A stretch of DNA of 64,000 nt from Aureliella helgolandensis (GTDB taxonomy: Bacteria; Planctomycetota; Planctomycetia; Pirellulales; Pirellulaceae). Shown piece after piece: positions 19,514-28,796 of the stretch; positions within the stretch are counted from its first letter, which is position 1, and each line of letters opens with the position of its first letter. The translations under genes were made by a program, and so were the position numbers. The notes beneath the pieces were generated by a model that did not search any database, was not told where the DNA came from, and was given only the letters and a program-made list of their open reading frames with translations. The DNA is taken from the NCBI RefSeq assembly GCF_007752135.1, contig NZ_CP036298.1, forward strand, positions 2,046,001 to 2,110,000. Reading direction: 5' to 3'.

Positions 19514-19908
19514 GGCTACTTTGGAGCGAGGGTTAACGGTGAGGGAATGCAAGGCCAAAAGGAGGCGGTGTGGCCGTGGGAACACGCACCCGCGGATTGT
19601 TCAAATGCTAACCCGCAGTGTGCCGGACTGTCGATCTCGCCATCGGCTGCTGCGAGAGCCTGGCAGCGGCGGCTGTCGCACCGTGGCAGGTCGGATCGCG
19701 ATTTTCCGCTAGAGCTGAAAACCGACTCAATCGACAGCTGCCCAGGCCGTTTCGGTAAAAGCATTCTGAATGCGTTCTTGCCGATCGCTGAGGCATTGAA
19801 AGTAAATGTCCCTTTGGCTTCAAGCCTCTAGTCTACTTTTGCCCCGCCGCAGTGGGTAGGATGGACAGCGGTCAAAACACATTTGTCATCAAAAAGGACA
19901 GTTAGCGA
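19514..19908. other. Divergent promoter region
   Basis: Lies between the starts of ilvD (minus) and the DUF1080 gene (plus). No T-box, leader peptide or attenuator for ilvD was recognised. Confidence 0.45.
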
Positions 19909-20610
19909 ATGTTGATTCCACAACTCCTTAGCGTCCGGGCAGCTGAGGGGATACTATGCCTGATGCCATTCTTCTGCCCTATGGGGTGGGCCCAAGAGTC
20001 TCCGCAGCCCCCCCAAGTCCTGGAGGCTGCCGCACCGATTGAATCGGGCTTTACTCCCTTATTTGACGGACGCTCACTTTCCGGTTGGGAGGGGAATTCC
20101 GAATATTTTCGCGTTGAAGAAAATTCTATCGTAGCCGGCTCTCTTAAACGGAAGATCCCCCATAACGAGTTCCTGTGCACCGAAAGGGAGTACGGTGATT
20201 TCGATTTGCGCTACGAAATGCGCATCCTGGGCGAAGGGAATAACGCCGGTGTCCAGTTTCGATCACATCGCGTCGCAGGTGAGACCGAGGTCAGCGGTTA
20301 CCAATGCGATGCTGGCATGGCTTGGGACCGGCCTGTGTGGGGTGCGCTGTATGATGAATCGCGCCGCCGCAAAATGTTGGCTGAAGGTCCGCCTGAATCG
20401 CTGGCAAAGTGGCTGAAAGCAGGGGAGTGGAACGAGATGCGGATCCTGGCCGAAGGAGCACGCGTGCGGCTGTTCCTCAACGGGCACCAAACAATCGATT
20501 ACACCGAAGCCGACGCTGGCATCGCCCGCAAGGGGGTGATTGGCTTGCAAATCCACTCTGGACCTCCCACCGAAGCGTGGTACCGTAAAATCCGCATCCA
20601 AGAGCTATAG
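19909..20610 (+). CDS. Exported DUF1080 (3-keto-disaccharide hydrolase) protein
   Basis: A 233-residue product with a signal-like N-terminus ending near GWAQ, then the DUF1080 beta-sandwich: GFTPLFDGRSLSGWEG, the strand EYGDFDLRYEMRI, NAGVQFRSH, and the C-terminal GVIGLQIHSGPPTEAWYRKI. In this lamin-like family some members hydrolyse 3-keto-glycosides, and planctomycetes encode many paralogues. The protein is probably periplasmic and works on sugar or glycoside degradation. It precedes the cobalamin riboswitch by about 60 bp, but nothing indicates that it is controlled by it. Confidence 0.88.
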   Translation: MLIPQLLSVRAAEGILCLMPFFCPMGWAQESPQPPQVLEAAAPIESGFTPLFDGRSLSGWEGNSEYFRVEENSIVAGSLKRKIPHNEFLCTEREYGDFDLRYEMRILGEGNNAGVQFRSHRVAGETEVSGYQCDAGMAWDRPVWGALYDESRRRKMLAEGPPESLAKWLKAGEWNEMRILAEGARVRLFLNGHQTIDYTEADAGIARKGVIGLQIHSGPPTEAWYRKIRIQEL

Positions 20611-20668
20611 CTCGACTTGCCGCAACTGGCTGCTTGACATCTTGGGGCGCCGAGTTACTATCTGAGGG

Positions 20669-20905
20669 TGCTTGGTGGCGAGCGTAGCATTACGCCTCGC
20701 GAACAGGGAACTCCGGTGGAAATCCGGGACGGTCCGGCCGCTGTAATCTGCCCGCAAATCCATCGTGTTTTGCGAATCGTAACTCCTTCTTAATCCGAAG
20801 AGCCATTGTCTAAGAATCTCCACCCTTGGGAGACCTGACGAGAAGGCTGTGAGTTGACGCTGCAGAGAGTCAGAAGACCTACCAGGCACAAGACGGTTTT
20901 GTGCC
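20669..20905 (+). promoter_or_regulatory. Cobalamin riboswitch with switching hairpin
   Basis: The core reads AACAGGGAACTCCGGTG, then AAATCCGGGACGGTCCGGCC and GCTGTAA, the standard B12-element core. A B12-box-like GCCATTGTC, GGGAGACCTGACGAGAAGG and GAGTCAGAAGACCTACC follow. Helix P1 can be formed by TGCTTGGT (20669-20676) and ACCAGGCA (20881-20888). GGCACAA (20885-20891) can instead pair with TTGTGCC (20899-20905), which overlaps the P1 3' strand. This gives mutually exclusive folds, as expected for an expression platform. It reads rightward towards the PEP-CTERM gene at 21156, after a 250-nt leader. Confidence 0.88.
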
Positions 20906-21155
20906 CTCCAGGTTTGGGGCGATCGTTGCAGCCGCTTTCTACGTAGCGGCTGATCCTAGTTTTGAACCCCCTGGTATCTGCGTTCCCCATCACTGCTGTG
21001 CATCGTGCATGCCCTGCATTGCCGTGCGGAAATTGTAACTTGCGTTCAGCACCGTGCTGCGAACGGATTCCTGTTTCCCGGCAAGAACCGGCACCGCGTG
21101 AAGCACCGCGCATTGGAAGGACTCGCGGAACCGTATCCTGCAAAGTGATGCACCG

Positions 21156-22007
21156 ATGCGTATATTTGTTCTGTCTGGAACAGCCCTGTTTACTTTGGCA
21201 ATTCTCACCCATTCAACGCTACGAGCTGAGATCGTTTACTCGGGACCCAGGGAAACGGGGCATGCTATTGACCCAGCCATCCCCTCCACCAGTTCGCGTT
21301 TCGTGGAATGGGCCAATGCCATTGACGCTACGCGAACTCAATTTGCCCCCAACGGCAGCACTGCCATCTCCTCGACTGGTTTTAACAGCCTGGGCGATCT
21401 CTCGGCGGATGCGATTGATCGTGGTGAGCTGCCAGGCTACCTCACTGTCACTTTTCCAACAGGGATTGCCAATGGAAATGGGCATGATTTCGCCGTTTTC
21501 GAAAACGGTTTCGAATTCGGTGGCGGAACCAACCTCTTTGCGGAACTGGCGTATGTCGAAGTCTCCTCGAACGGAAGTGACTTTGCGAGGTTTCCTTCCC
21601 TGTCTACCAACACGACCTGGTCCGGCGGGTTCGGCCAGGCCTTTGCGGGGTTTGACACGACGCAAATCTACAATCTGGCCGGTAAGCACGCGGCGGGATT
21701 TGGAACACCATTTGAACTCGATGACCTGAGCTCCAGCCAGCAAGTCTTAGCTGGGGTAGTCGACCTGAACGACATCCAGTATTTACGGTTGGTCGACATT
21801 CCAGGCAACGGTAGCTTTCTGGATAGCCAAGGCAACCCGATCCTAGATACCTGGATGGGGACCGGTTCGGGAGGATTCGACTTCCGCCTGCCGGCTGGTC
21901 AAGGTGTCGGCGTCCTCAACAATCTAGCCTCCGTACCTGAACCCAACGTCTTAGCGCTGTTGAGTCTGACCTTGGTCGCTGGCATGGCTCGGCGACGCGC
22001 CCGCTAG
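21156..22007 (+). CDS. PEP-CTERM exported protein under cobalamin riboswitch control
   Basis: A 283-residue exported protein. It has an N-terminal signal (IFVLSGTALFTLAILTHSTLRA), a single extracellular beta-rich domain with GNGHDFAVFENGFEFGG and LFAELAYVEVSSNGSDF, and a C-terminal sorting signal: VPEP near residue 261, a hydrophobic helix (LALLSLTLVAGMA) and RRRAR. PEP-CTERM proteins are processed by an exosortase and deposited outside the cell. The DFAVFENGF type of domain occurs, as I recall, in surface proteins near B12-transport genes in other phyla; I could not check this. A cobalamin riboswitch directly upstream implies repression when B12 is plentiful, so a role in capturing corrinoids or in a B12-sparing process is plausible. 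Confidence 0.85.
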   Translation: MRIFVLSGTALFTLAILTHSTLRAEIVYSGPRETGHAIDPAIPSTSSRFVEWANAIDATRTQFAPNGSTAISSTGFNSLGDLSADAIDRGELPGYLTVTFPTGIANGNGHDFAVFENGFEFGGGTNLFAELAYVEVSSNGSDFARFPSLSTNTTWSGGFGQAFAGFDTTQIYNLAGKHAAGFGTPFELDDLSSSQQVLAGVVDLNDIQYLRLVDIPGNGSFLDSQGNPILDTWMGTGSGGFDFRLPAGQGVGVLNNLASVPEPNVLALLSLTLVAGMARRRAR

Positions 22008-22021
22008 GTTGGGTTGCGCAG

Positions 22022-22060
22022 AAAAAAAGTCGCAGCACGTTGTGGAAGTGCTGCGACTTG
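22022..22060 (-). terminator. Intrinsic terminator on the minus strand
   Basis: A perfect 12-bp stem, AAGTCGCAGCAC (22027-22038) with GTGCTGCGACTT (22048-22059), is followed on the minus strand by a run of seven U (A-run at 22022-22028). It lies about 145 bp beyond the stop of the PQQ-type gene and just past the stop of the convergent PEP-CTERM gene. Confidence 0.85.
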
Positions 22061-22203
22061 CCGAAGTTTGCCTGCCTTAGCTCCCCGGATCCAGCGGTAC
22101 TGAAGGCACGTTTTAGGAGCAGCAACCAGGCTATAGACGAGCCACTTGGTTTCAAGTGACGCTGCCTAACGTAGCTTCGTCATCGCTCGCTCGACATTTA
22201 CTC

Positions 22204-23574
22204 TTACTCTGCGGCGACGCAGTAGAGGTGTTTGTCGCTGCGAAGGAAGATTCGACCTTGGCTGACAGCGGGCGTGCCTCCAAACGATTCGCTCTCATCG
22301 GTGACTCGGTTGACCGACAGCTGCTCGAGCTCATCTCCCAGCTGCCATACGAAAGTTTGCCCGCTGCCATTCACAAAATAGAGTTTTCCATCAGCGATGA
22401 CCGGTGAGGCGTAGTCTGAAGAGCGTCCACCACCGCGTCCGCTTTGTCGGCCTCCTTCTCTTCCACTGGTGGATGGAGCTGTAGCGGCCGAACTTCGGTC
22501 GTTCTCTAAACGTGTTTGCGACAGCTTTTTGCCGGTGGTGCCATCGATGACCGTCACAATGCCTCCCGCCACCAAGTAGATTTTCCCCTGATACACGACC
22601 GGCGTCCCGAACCGGTCGGACTCGCTTCCAGTCCACAGCCTATGCGATTTGGCAACGTCTTGGGAACCTCCTGCCCGTACGGCGATGGAGCCGCCACCGC
22701 GGCCGGTGAAGGCGTAGACGACTCCGTCGCTGGCAACGGCACTGGAGTGCGCCTGTTCCGACTCGCTCGCTTCACAGTACCAGAGTAATTTGCCTGTCTT
22801 AGGAGCAAATGACCAGATTTCGAATGGCACGCTCATCACCAACTCCGTCCGCGATTGGCTGACTTGGATCAGCGTCGGAGTCCCCCACATCCCGTCAAAG
22901 CCTTCGGCGCTCTCGCGCCACACCTCTTGGCCCGTCTTGGCATCGAGGGCAACCAGTGCTTGGCTCTCCGCCGCAGCCGTAACGAACACCAAGCCGTCAT
23001 GCACAATGGGGCTCGAGGCGGATCCCCACTGCCATGGATCGGAGCCTGTACCCACACTTGCCTGCCACATCTCATTTCCATCCATATCGAACGCATGCAC
23101 GCCAGATTTACCGAAGAACGCATACACGCGCTCTCCATCGGAGACGGGCGTGTGGGAGGCGTAACCGTGAGCTGTGACGCCGATTCCCGCATACGGATCC
23201 TCGGGCATCACCGCTGCAACGGACTTGTCCCACAGAATGCGCCCCGATTGGCTGTCGACGCAGACCAAGTGGCGCTTCAGGTCTTCGATGTTGCCAACTT
23301 GATTGCGATCGACCCCATACCCCGAGTAACAGGTAACGAAGACGCGGTCGCCCACCACGATCGGACTGGACACCCCGGCTCCCGGCAGTTCGGCCTTCCA
23401 CTTCAAATTTTCTTGGGGGGACCATTGAGAGGGTACCGGCTGCGAGTCACGCGCCGTTCCGTCGCCGTTGGGACCTCGAAATCGAGACCAATCCTCAGCT
23501 GCTAGTCCACTAGCACAGCCAATGGTCATTGCATAAACAGCCAACCGAAGAATGCGTCGACGAAGAATCATCAT
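22204..23574 (-). CDS. Exported PQQ-like beta-propeller protein
   Basis: The start was set at one of two adjacent ATG codons (23574 or 23571), giving about 456 residues with a signal peptide (LRLAVYAMTIGCASGLAAED). The mature protein is a WD/PQQ-type propeller: DWSRFRGPNGDGTA is the usual planctomycete opening, followed by repeated blades such as SSPIVVGDRVFVTCYSG, SSPIVHDGLVFVTA and ASPVIADGKLYFVNG. These proteins are homologous to BamB and alcohol dehydrogenase propellers but lack the enzyme's active site; they are presumably periplasmic scaffolds or sensors. A strong terminator follows at 22022-22060. Confidence 0.85.
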   Translation of the reverse strand: MMILRRRILRLAVYAMTIGCASGLAAEDWSRFRGPNGDGTARDSQPVPSQWSPQENLKWKAELPGAGVSSPIVVGDRVFVTCYSGYGVDRNQVGNIEDLKRHLVCVDSQSGRILWDKSVAAVMPEDPYAGIGVTAHGYASHTPVSDGERVYAFFGKSGVHAFDMDGNEMWQASVGTGSDPWQWGSASSPIVHDGLVFVTAAAESQALVALDAKTGQEVWRESAEGFDGMWGTPTLIQVSQSRTELVMSVPFEIWSFAPKTGKLLWYCEASESEQAHSSAVASDGVVYAFTGRGGGSIAVRAGGSQDVAKSHRLWTGSESDRFGTPVVYQGKIYLVAGGIVTVIDGTTGKKLSQTRLENDRSSAATAPSTSGREGGRQSGRGGGRSSDYASPVIADGKLYFVNGSGQTFVWQLGDELEQLSVNRVTDESESFGGTPAVSQGRIFLRSDKHLYCVAAE

Positions 23575-23987
23575 GTTTAGATACCGCTGCAGGAACAAAA
23601 TGGTTGCAAGAAAAGAAGCGTGGGCCAATCAGAAGCTGCCTGTACGGCCCATCCGCTAGACAGCTAAACCACGCGCAACCCGACAAGTTTTGACTTGCTG
23701 CTGTATTTTTTGAGAAACCCAGCGGATTCCCCAGTGCCCATCCACTGCTGAACAGCGGAGGTGGCAGCTAAACACGCAATGCTTGTCGCAGCACTCCGCG
23801 TATGCCAGCAAGGGCCAGCTCATGCAGCGAGACGGGCTGTTGAAATATTAACCCCCGCGTCAGCAAGGGTAGGTGGTCTCCACTACAGGGCGGTTAGGGG
23901 TGCTACCTGCAGGTGAAAACTTAAGACGCTATTAAATCAGCAGCCCGGAGAGTCTCGGGCCACCAGGATGTCGGGAACCGGGGGCGT
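23575..23987. other. Intergenic region with one inverted mobile-element copy
   Basis: The stretch between the propeller gene and the beta-barrel gene contains the 115-bp element at 23833-23947. The rest has no recognised gene; an upstream promoter for the propeller gene is expected on the right side of its start. Confidence 0.5.
23833..23947 (-). mobile_element. Short non-autonomous inverted-repeat element, single copy in reverse orientation
   Basis: Begins CGGGCTGTTGA (23833-23843) and ends TCAGCAGCCCG (23937-23947), one mismatch from a perfect inverted repeat. The flanks are GAGA at 23829-23832 and GAGA at 23948-23951, an exact 4-bp duplication. Read on the minus strand, the interior matches the 6529-6645 element and the 89-bp unit at 3419-3507 (GATTTAATAGCGTCTT, GCAGGTAGCACCCCTAA, GCCCTGTAGTGG). 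Confidence 0.82.
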
Positions 23988-26195
23988 CTAGAACTTGAAA
24001 CGCAGTTCGATTCGCGATCCGCGAATGTCTTCATGATTGCGGAGCCAACCATACATATGGTCGGTACGAAATATCCAAGCATTGGTCAGTGGCTTTTGAT
24101 AACGCATCCCCACGGCATATTGGTCACCGTCGGCGTTGCGGAATTGCTGGCTACCATTGGCGGACAACGCGGCTAGTTCGAGAATGAGTTGGTGGCTAAA
24201 GTTCGCCCCCAGCATGTTGACTCCGAGCGCACCGCCGACGGTATTTACAGCGGTGGGGTCGAGTGTCGGATACCCGGTCAATCCATCTGTTTCGAAATTG
24301 ATACCGGTGTTGTTGAGAATGCCCCCTGCACCTCCAGCACGAGCAAGAGACTGGGTGCGTCCCTGTCCGTAGAAGAAATTGCAGTAGGGCACCAGAGTAT
24401 TGGGGGCCGAAGTAATCAGAGAATTCTCAATCAACAGCAAGTGCCCATCTGCAGTGCGCTGTTCCGAGGGCAAACTCTGATTGAAATTGGTGACGAATCG
24501 CACCGAATTGGAAATGCGATTCAAATAGCGGCGAGTGTAGGCCACCGAAAAGTTGTGGTAGCTGCGATGCAAGCCAACGTCGTCGTGCACGAAAGCGTAA
24601 TCCGCTTCAATGTAACCATCATAGGCCTCGATAAACCAGGCGGTTCCTAAGAATTCGGCCGCGTTGTTGTCTCCTTGAAACGCGTCGGAATTGATTTGGT
24701 CAGTTGCCATGAAGAAGGTCGCGTCGAAATTCGACCACTTCAGCCAGCTATTGTGTCGTGCCGGGATCGCCGTGGCGGCTCCGATAACGGCATCATTGGC
24801 CCAGATTCCATTTTGGTAAAACATCGGTAGAAAACCGAAGCTAACTGGCAAATCGAAGGGGGCATCCTGTCCGGTTGCTCCGCCCCACATGGCTCCTACG
24901 TCCCCCTCGAAGAACAAGTTATCGAGCCGGATGTCGGTGCGATCTACGAATTCAGCCTGGTTGGTAAAATCGAGGCGAGTGAAGTCTCCCGTGCGGTCCA
25001 ACGGCCCCATGAACGCATGGATCCGTTCGGTTGCCGTGATTTCTAAATCCATATCGAGGTTGAGACGGGAGGCCCAGTTGTTGAAGTCACCATTGACGTT
25101 GCGGTTGACCCCCACCCCAGTGCGATAGTCTCCGTAGACCATGAAATGGGGCATGACCAAATTGTATTTACCGAACCAATCCTTGCCGGGTTTGTAGGTC
25201 CCACCGGTGTACAGAGGTCGCCACAATTCGATCAATGGACGTTGGACGGGAACCGCAAAACGATCCCGATAAATCGCGACCTCTTCTTCCGGATTGGCTG
25301 GAATGCCAGAATCGGGCGTAGGCAAGAAATCGGCCGAACTGTAGTCGGCGGGACGCGTCTCCGCACCGCTGGAAAAAATTCCGCCCGCCGTATAGGGTTG
25401 GAAGTTTCCTGAGAAATCGCTCGCGTTCGAGGAAGGTTCTAATAAGGAACTGTTCGTTGCGCCTGGGCGTGTTGCGTCGGAGGCACTGGGCGGTGAAACG
25501 AGAGCGGGCGGAGTTTCCTCGATCCGCTTTCGGTCCAGCAGGGGGACGTCATCGAACATCGACGGTGGCAATGCGTCGAGAGGATCGAACACCTCCAATG
25601 CTGGGCCAATGGGTTTAGGGGACACACTTTCCGCAGGTACCGAAGCTTGAGGTGCGGGCAGCAAGGCATCGGAGGAAATGAGAGCCTCGTCGTCGGGTTG
25701 TTCACCTGGCGAATCTAGCGGGGAGCTCTCAAACGGGCTGGCGCCATCGACCTTGGGGAGCGCAAAGTCCTCGAATTCCAAGAGATCATCCGCGCCAGTT
25801 GAAGGATCCTGCGGAGCTGGTCGGGGCGGCGTAGGCAATGTTGGTCGGGGCGGCGCAGGCAACTCGGTGAGCTGCGCATCGGCGGTGTCGGTGGGAGGCT
25901 CCACACCTGGTATTGCCAAGTCGGCTAACGTGCCATCATCGCCAATCAGTCGAGCTGGCACCCAAGGCGAATTTCCGTACAGGACTTGGATGCCGCCTAC
26001 TGTCTGCCGCTCAGGCCTCGAGGTCGCCTTGGGCAGCACCGGGGCCGGAGGCGGGATGGAGCGAACCGACTCCGAGCTGGTGGTATAGTGCGGGTTCACG
26101 ACGATCCGCTGCGCCCACGCCGCATGCCTCGGGATTGCGATGCATGCGATCGCAATCAGAGCACAATAGCGGAAGTTGAATAAATAATATTGCAT
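23988..26195 (-). CDS. Outer-membrane beta-barrel porin-like protein
   Basis: A 735-residue exported protein with a signal peptide ending near HAAWAQ. Residues 35-300 are a Pro/Ser/Asp-rich linker, probably disordered or periplasmic. From about residue 310 there are many alternating amphipathic strands (MVYGDYRTGVGVN, WFIEAYDGYIEADYAFVHD and so on), and the C-terminus is IELRFKF, the terminal Phe typical of BAM-inserted barrels. The gene follows the multiheme cytochrome by 48 bp on the same strand, so the two are probably co-transcribed. Function as a porin or a cytochrome conduit is inference. Confidence 0.75.
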   Translation of the reverse strand: MQYYLFNFRYCALIAIACIAIPRHAAWAQRIVVNPHYTTSSESVRSIPPPAPVLPKATSRPERQTVGGIQVLYGNSPWVPARLIGDDGTLADLAIPGVEPPTDTADAQLTELPAPPRPTLPTPPRPAPQDPSTGADDLLEFEDFALPKVDGASPFESSPLDSPGEQPDDEALISSDALLPAPQASVPAESVSPKPIGPALEVFDPLDALPPSMFDDVPLLDRKRIEETPPALVSPPSASDATRPGATNSSLLEPSSNASDFSGNFQPYTAGGIFSSGAETRPADYSSADFLPTPDSGIPANPEEEVAIYRDRFAVPVQRPLIELWRPLYTGGTYKPGKDWFGKYNLVMPHFMVYGDYRTGVGVNRNVNGDFNNWASRLNLDMDLEITATERIHAFMGPLDRTGDFTRLDFTNQAEFVDRTDIRLDNLFFEGDVGAMWGGATGQDAPFDLPVSFGFLPMFYQNGIWANDAVIGAATAIPARHNSWLKWSNFDATFFMATDQINSDAFQGDNNAAEFLGTAWFIEAYDGYIEADYAFVHDDVGLHRSYHNFSVAYTRRYLNRISNSVRFVTNFNQSLPSEQRTADGHLLLIENSLITSAPNTLVPYCNFFYGQGRTQSLARAGGAGGILNNTGINFETDGLTGYPTLDPTAVNTVGGALGVNMLGANFSHQLILELAALSANGSQQFRNADGDQYAVGMRYQKPLTNAWIFRTDHMYGWLRNHEDIRGSRIELRFKF

Positions 26196-26243
26196 GCGAT
26201 CGAATATGATGATGTGCGGTGGAATAGTCGGTGGAAAATTGAT

Positions 26244-28535
26244 TTAGCGAAGCGTGAATTCAATGGTTTGCGGGTGCAAATCAATGGTTTGCTCAAGCAT
26301 CCTGCGTTCCATTTCAGGCGTGGCATTGCAGAACCGCATGAAATAGATCGGTTCCATGCGACTCCGCATCCGCGCACTGAGGCGATAGGTCCCCTTCTTG
26401 CACAGCAAGTGCCCAGGAATCTTGTACCTCGCCATCTTGTGTCCCAGCGGCGGTATCGACTTCTGCTCCATGCGGATGAAGGGAGGGTGATTCATGACCG
26501 AAACCGGAATATTGGCGGGCCGCAAGAAGGGCAATTGATCGAAATCAACGTTTACCGGCAAATACATTTCGCGATCCGTTCCCTTGACGCCGGTAATCAT
26601 GAATTGCGTTTGCAGATTGAATAATTGGAAGTCCGAAGGGATGATTCCCTTGCGCACTTGGAGTGAGTGTTGATTGGCAAGATCGCCATTTCCATCTAGA
26701 TAGCCAGATTCCCACAACCATTCGCCATCTGGTCCGGTCAGGACGACATTCATCCACAGTTGTGGTTGAGCTCCCAGGGAACCACTGGGGTTGTTGTGCC
26801 CCTCGCTGATATTGCGGACTTTGAATTCAACCTTTAGATCGCGTCCCAACCTGGGCTCTTCGCGAAAGAATGGGCCTTCCACCTTCGAGCCTGCTTCCAT
26901 GACGGCGATGGAGGATTCCTTTTTGATTTGCAGCAGTTCGAAATTGTCATCGAGAATCTTGCGCGCATCGCGTCGTTCGTCGACGGTATCCCATGGTGCG
27001 GGGAACGCTATCTGGAGTTGTTCTTCTTTGAGGCGTTTTTCGAATTCTTTCGTTCCCCAACCCGCGCGCCAATCAAAACTCATCCATTGATCGAGATCCC
27101 AGCGGAGCGCCTTTTCGTTGTGCGGGAAAATGCCGGGATGGGCAATGGAATTACTAGGTCCAAAAAACATGTGATTAGAATGCTTGCGAGCGGGATTAAC
27201 GTTCTTGCCATTGACGACCGCGGCGGGCCCGGTGCTATAGCCAAACGGTTTTCCAGGCACTGTCCCCATGTGGCAATCCTGGCAACTCACACCCTTTTTG
27301 CAAGCTGGGCCTGCTCGATACTGTGACCAAACAACCTCCAAGGCGATTCCGGGATGCACTGCCACTTGATGACACGATTGGCAGAAGCCGCTCTGATCCA
27401 ACTGTTCGAATTCGATGCCTCGCAAGTGAATTTGCTGTCCTGGCCCCTTGTCGTTTGGATCGACTTTGATCTTAAAGTTGTCCTTTTCTGCAATGGCTTT
27501 TGCTACGCCATCACCACCGATACTGGCACTGTAGACCGGTGCCTGAATGGGGCCGGGCTCGATGCGGCGTTCTCCATTCACACGTCCGTAAGCTTCTTTG
27601 ACGCGGTGACAGGCTACACAGGTGATCCCTTCTCGATACACGTAGGGCGCATCGACAATCGACTCTTGGCGAGGGTAATTCAGTTGGGTTGCCACCGGTG
27701 CATGACAGCGCATGCAAAAGGTCCCAATCGTACCTTGGCTGAGTTGAGTAATCGCCTGTTCAAATTTCTGAAACATGGGAGAGATTGCGGCATAGGCGTG
27801 GGCACTCACTCGCCATTCGTCATAGATCTTTTGGTGGCACTTGGCGCACGTGACCGCCGAGGGGTAGCAATTCTCAGCGAATACCTCTGCGTGCGGATCT
27901 TCTCCATCGGCAAGTCCCGTGCGGGAGGGAGCATCCGTGCCATGTCCTGCACCGGGAATGGCCGATGGTGCGCTTGGGCCGATAGACTCCAGGGGGCCTG
28001 GCGGCTGTGCGTGGCGGTCGAGTGCCTCGCTGCTAAACAAATCACCACTGAGCAGATCACCCTCGAGTAAGGCGTCTACCGCTTGTCGCGTGGATTGGCC
28101 CTCCGACAGATGGGCCGCTCCGAGCACTTGCTGCATCGCTGCAGGGTAGGCACGCAACATTTCTCGAGCGGTTGGAGCTGCAGGGGCAGGCAAGGAGACG
28201 ATGCGCGGCTGAGGGGTGGAATTCTCCGGCTCGACCACGGGGTTCGCGGGGCTGTTTTCCGCCGAGCTGGGGAGTTGCAGCCACTCTCCGCTGACGGGCT
28301 TGGTAGCAACTTGGACTTGGAAGGATGACTTTGATGTGGGCGTGCCAGGAAGCGTGCTGCCGCTAACCGTGCTGTCGGCAGGAGTTACGGCTAGGCCGAC
28401 GCAAGTCCCTAGCCCCATCATGAATAGCCCGCTGAAAACCCCCAAAGCTCGGTAGGGAAGCGGCCGATTCGCACTGCGCATGCCAGCAGAGAAGCGTCGG
28501 ATTTGGACTGGCTTACGCGTCCGTCGAGCAGCCAT
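26244..28535 (-). CDS. Exported five-heme c-type cytochrome
   Basis: The product carries five CxxCH heme sites, at about residues 232 (CAKCH), 276 (CMRCH), 308 (CVACH), 387 (CQSCH) and 420 (CQDCH), numbered from the longer ATG 28541. The ATG at 28535 has GAGGA seven bases upstream and is preferred. The N-terminus has an Arg-rich cytoplasmic part then a membrane helix (LGVFSGLFMMGLGTCVGLAV), so it is likely anchored facing the periplasm. A Pro-rich spacer precedes the heme domain, and residues after about 560 form a beta-rich domain without hemes. The pattern resembles cytochrome c554-type multiheme proteins. The partner gene 48 bp downstream is an outer-membrane barrel. Confidence 0.85.
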   Translation of the reverse strand: MAARRTRKPVQIRRFSAGMRSANRPLPYRALGVFSGLFMMGLGTCVGLAVTPADSTVSGSTLPGTPTSKSSFQVQVATKPVSGEWLQLPSSAENSPANPVVEPENSTPQPRIVSLPAPAAPTAREMLRAYPAAMQQVLGAAHLSEGQSTRQAVDALLEGDLLSGDLFSSEALDRHAQPPGPLESIGPSAPSAIPGAGHGTDAPSRTGLADGEDPHAEVFAENCYPSAVTCAKCHQKIYDEWRVSAHAYAAISPMFQKFEQAITQLSQGTIGTFCMRCHAPVATQLNYPRQESIVDAPYVYREGITCVACHRVKEAYGRVNGERRIEPGPIQAPVYSASIGGDGVAKAIAEKDNFKIKVDPNDKGPGQQIHLRGIEFEQLDQSGFCQSCHQVAVHPGIALEVVWSQYRAGPACKKGVSCQDCHMGTVPGKPFGYSTGPAAVVNGKNVNPARKHSNHMFFGPSNSIAHPGIFPHNEKALRWDLDQWMSFDWRAGWGTKEFEKRLKEEQLQIAFPAPWDTVDERRDARKILDDNFELLQIKKESSIAVMEAGSKVEGPFFREEPRLGRDLKVEFKVRNISEGHNNPSGSLGAQPQLWMNVVLTGPDGEWLWESGYLDGNGDLANQHSLQVRKGIIPSDFQLFNLQTQFMITGVKGTDREMYLPVNVDFDQLPFLRPANIPVSVMNHPPFIRMEQKSIPPLGHKMARYKIPGHLLCKKGTYRLSARMRSRMEPIYFMRFCNATPEMERRMLEQTIDLHPQTIEFTLR

Positions 28536-28796
28536 GCTCATTCCTCAAATACATCGAACAGGGAGTTCACGAAGATCCACATGGGACTGATATCGGCTCG
28601 CAAATTCGTTCAGACCAGATCAGAGATTACAACCATCCAACCCGCCTCAATCGCTCCATTTCTCCCAGACGTCCTATTGCCCTCACTCGGCAGAATTATT
28701 TGGTACTCGATTGAAAATAGGAATCAAGAAGGCGGCCGCCCCTTGCAGGTGTACTAGGTTATTAAAGCGAATCCTCTCATAAGTTGGAGCAAGAGC

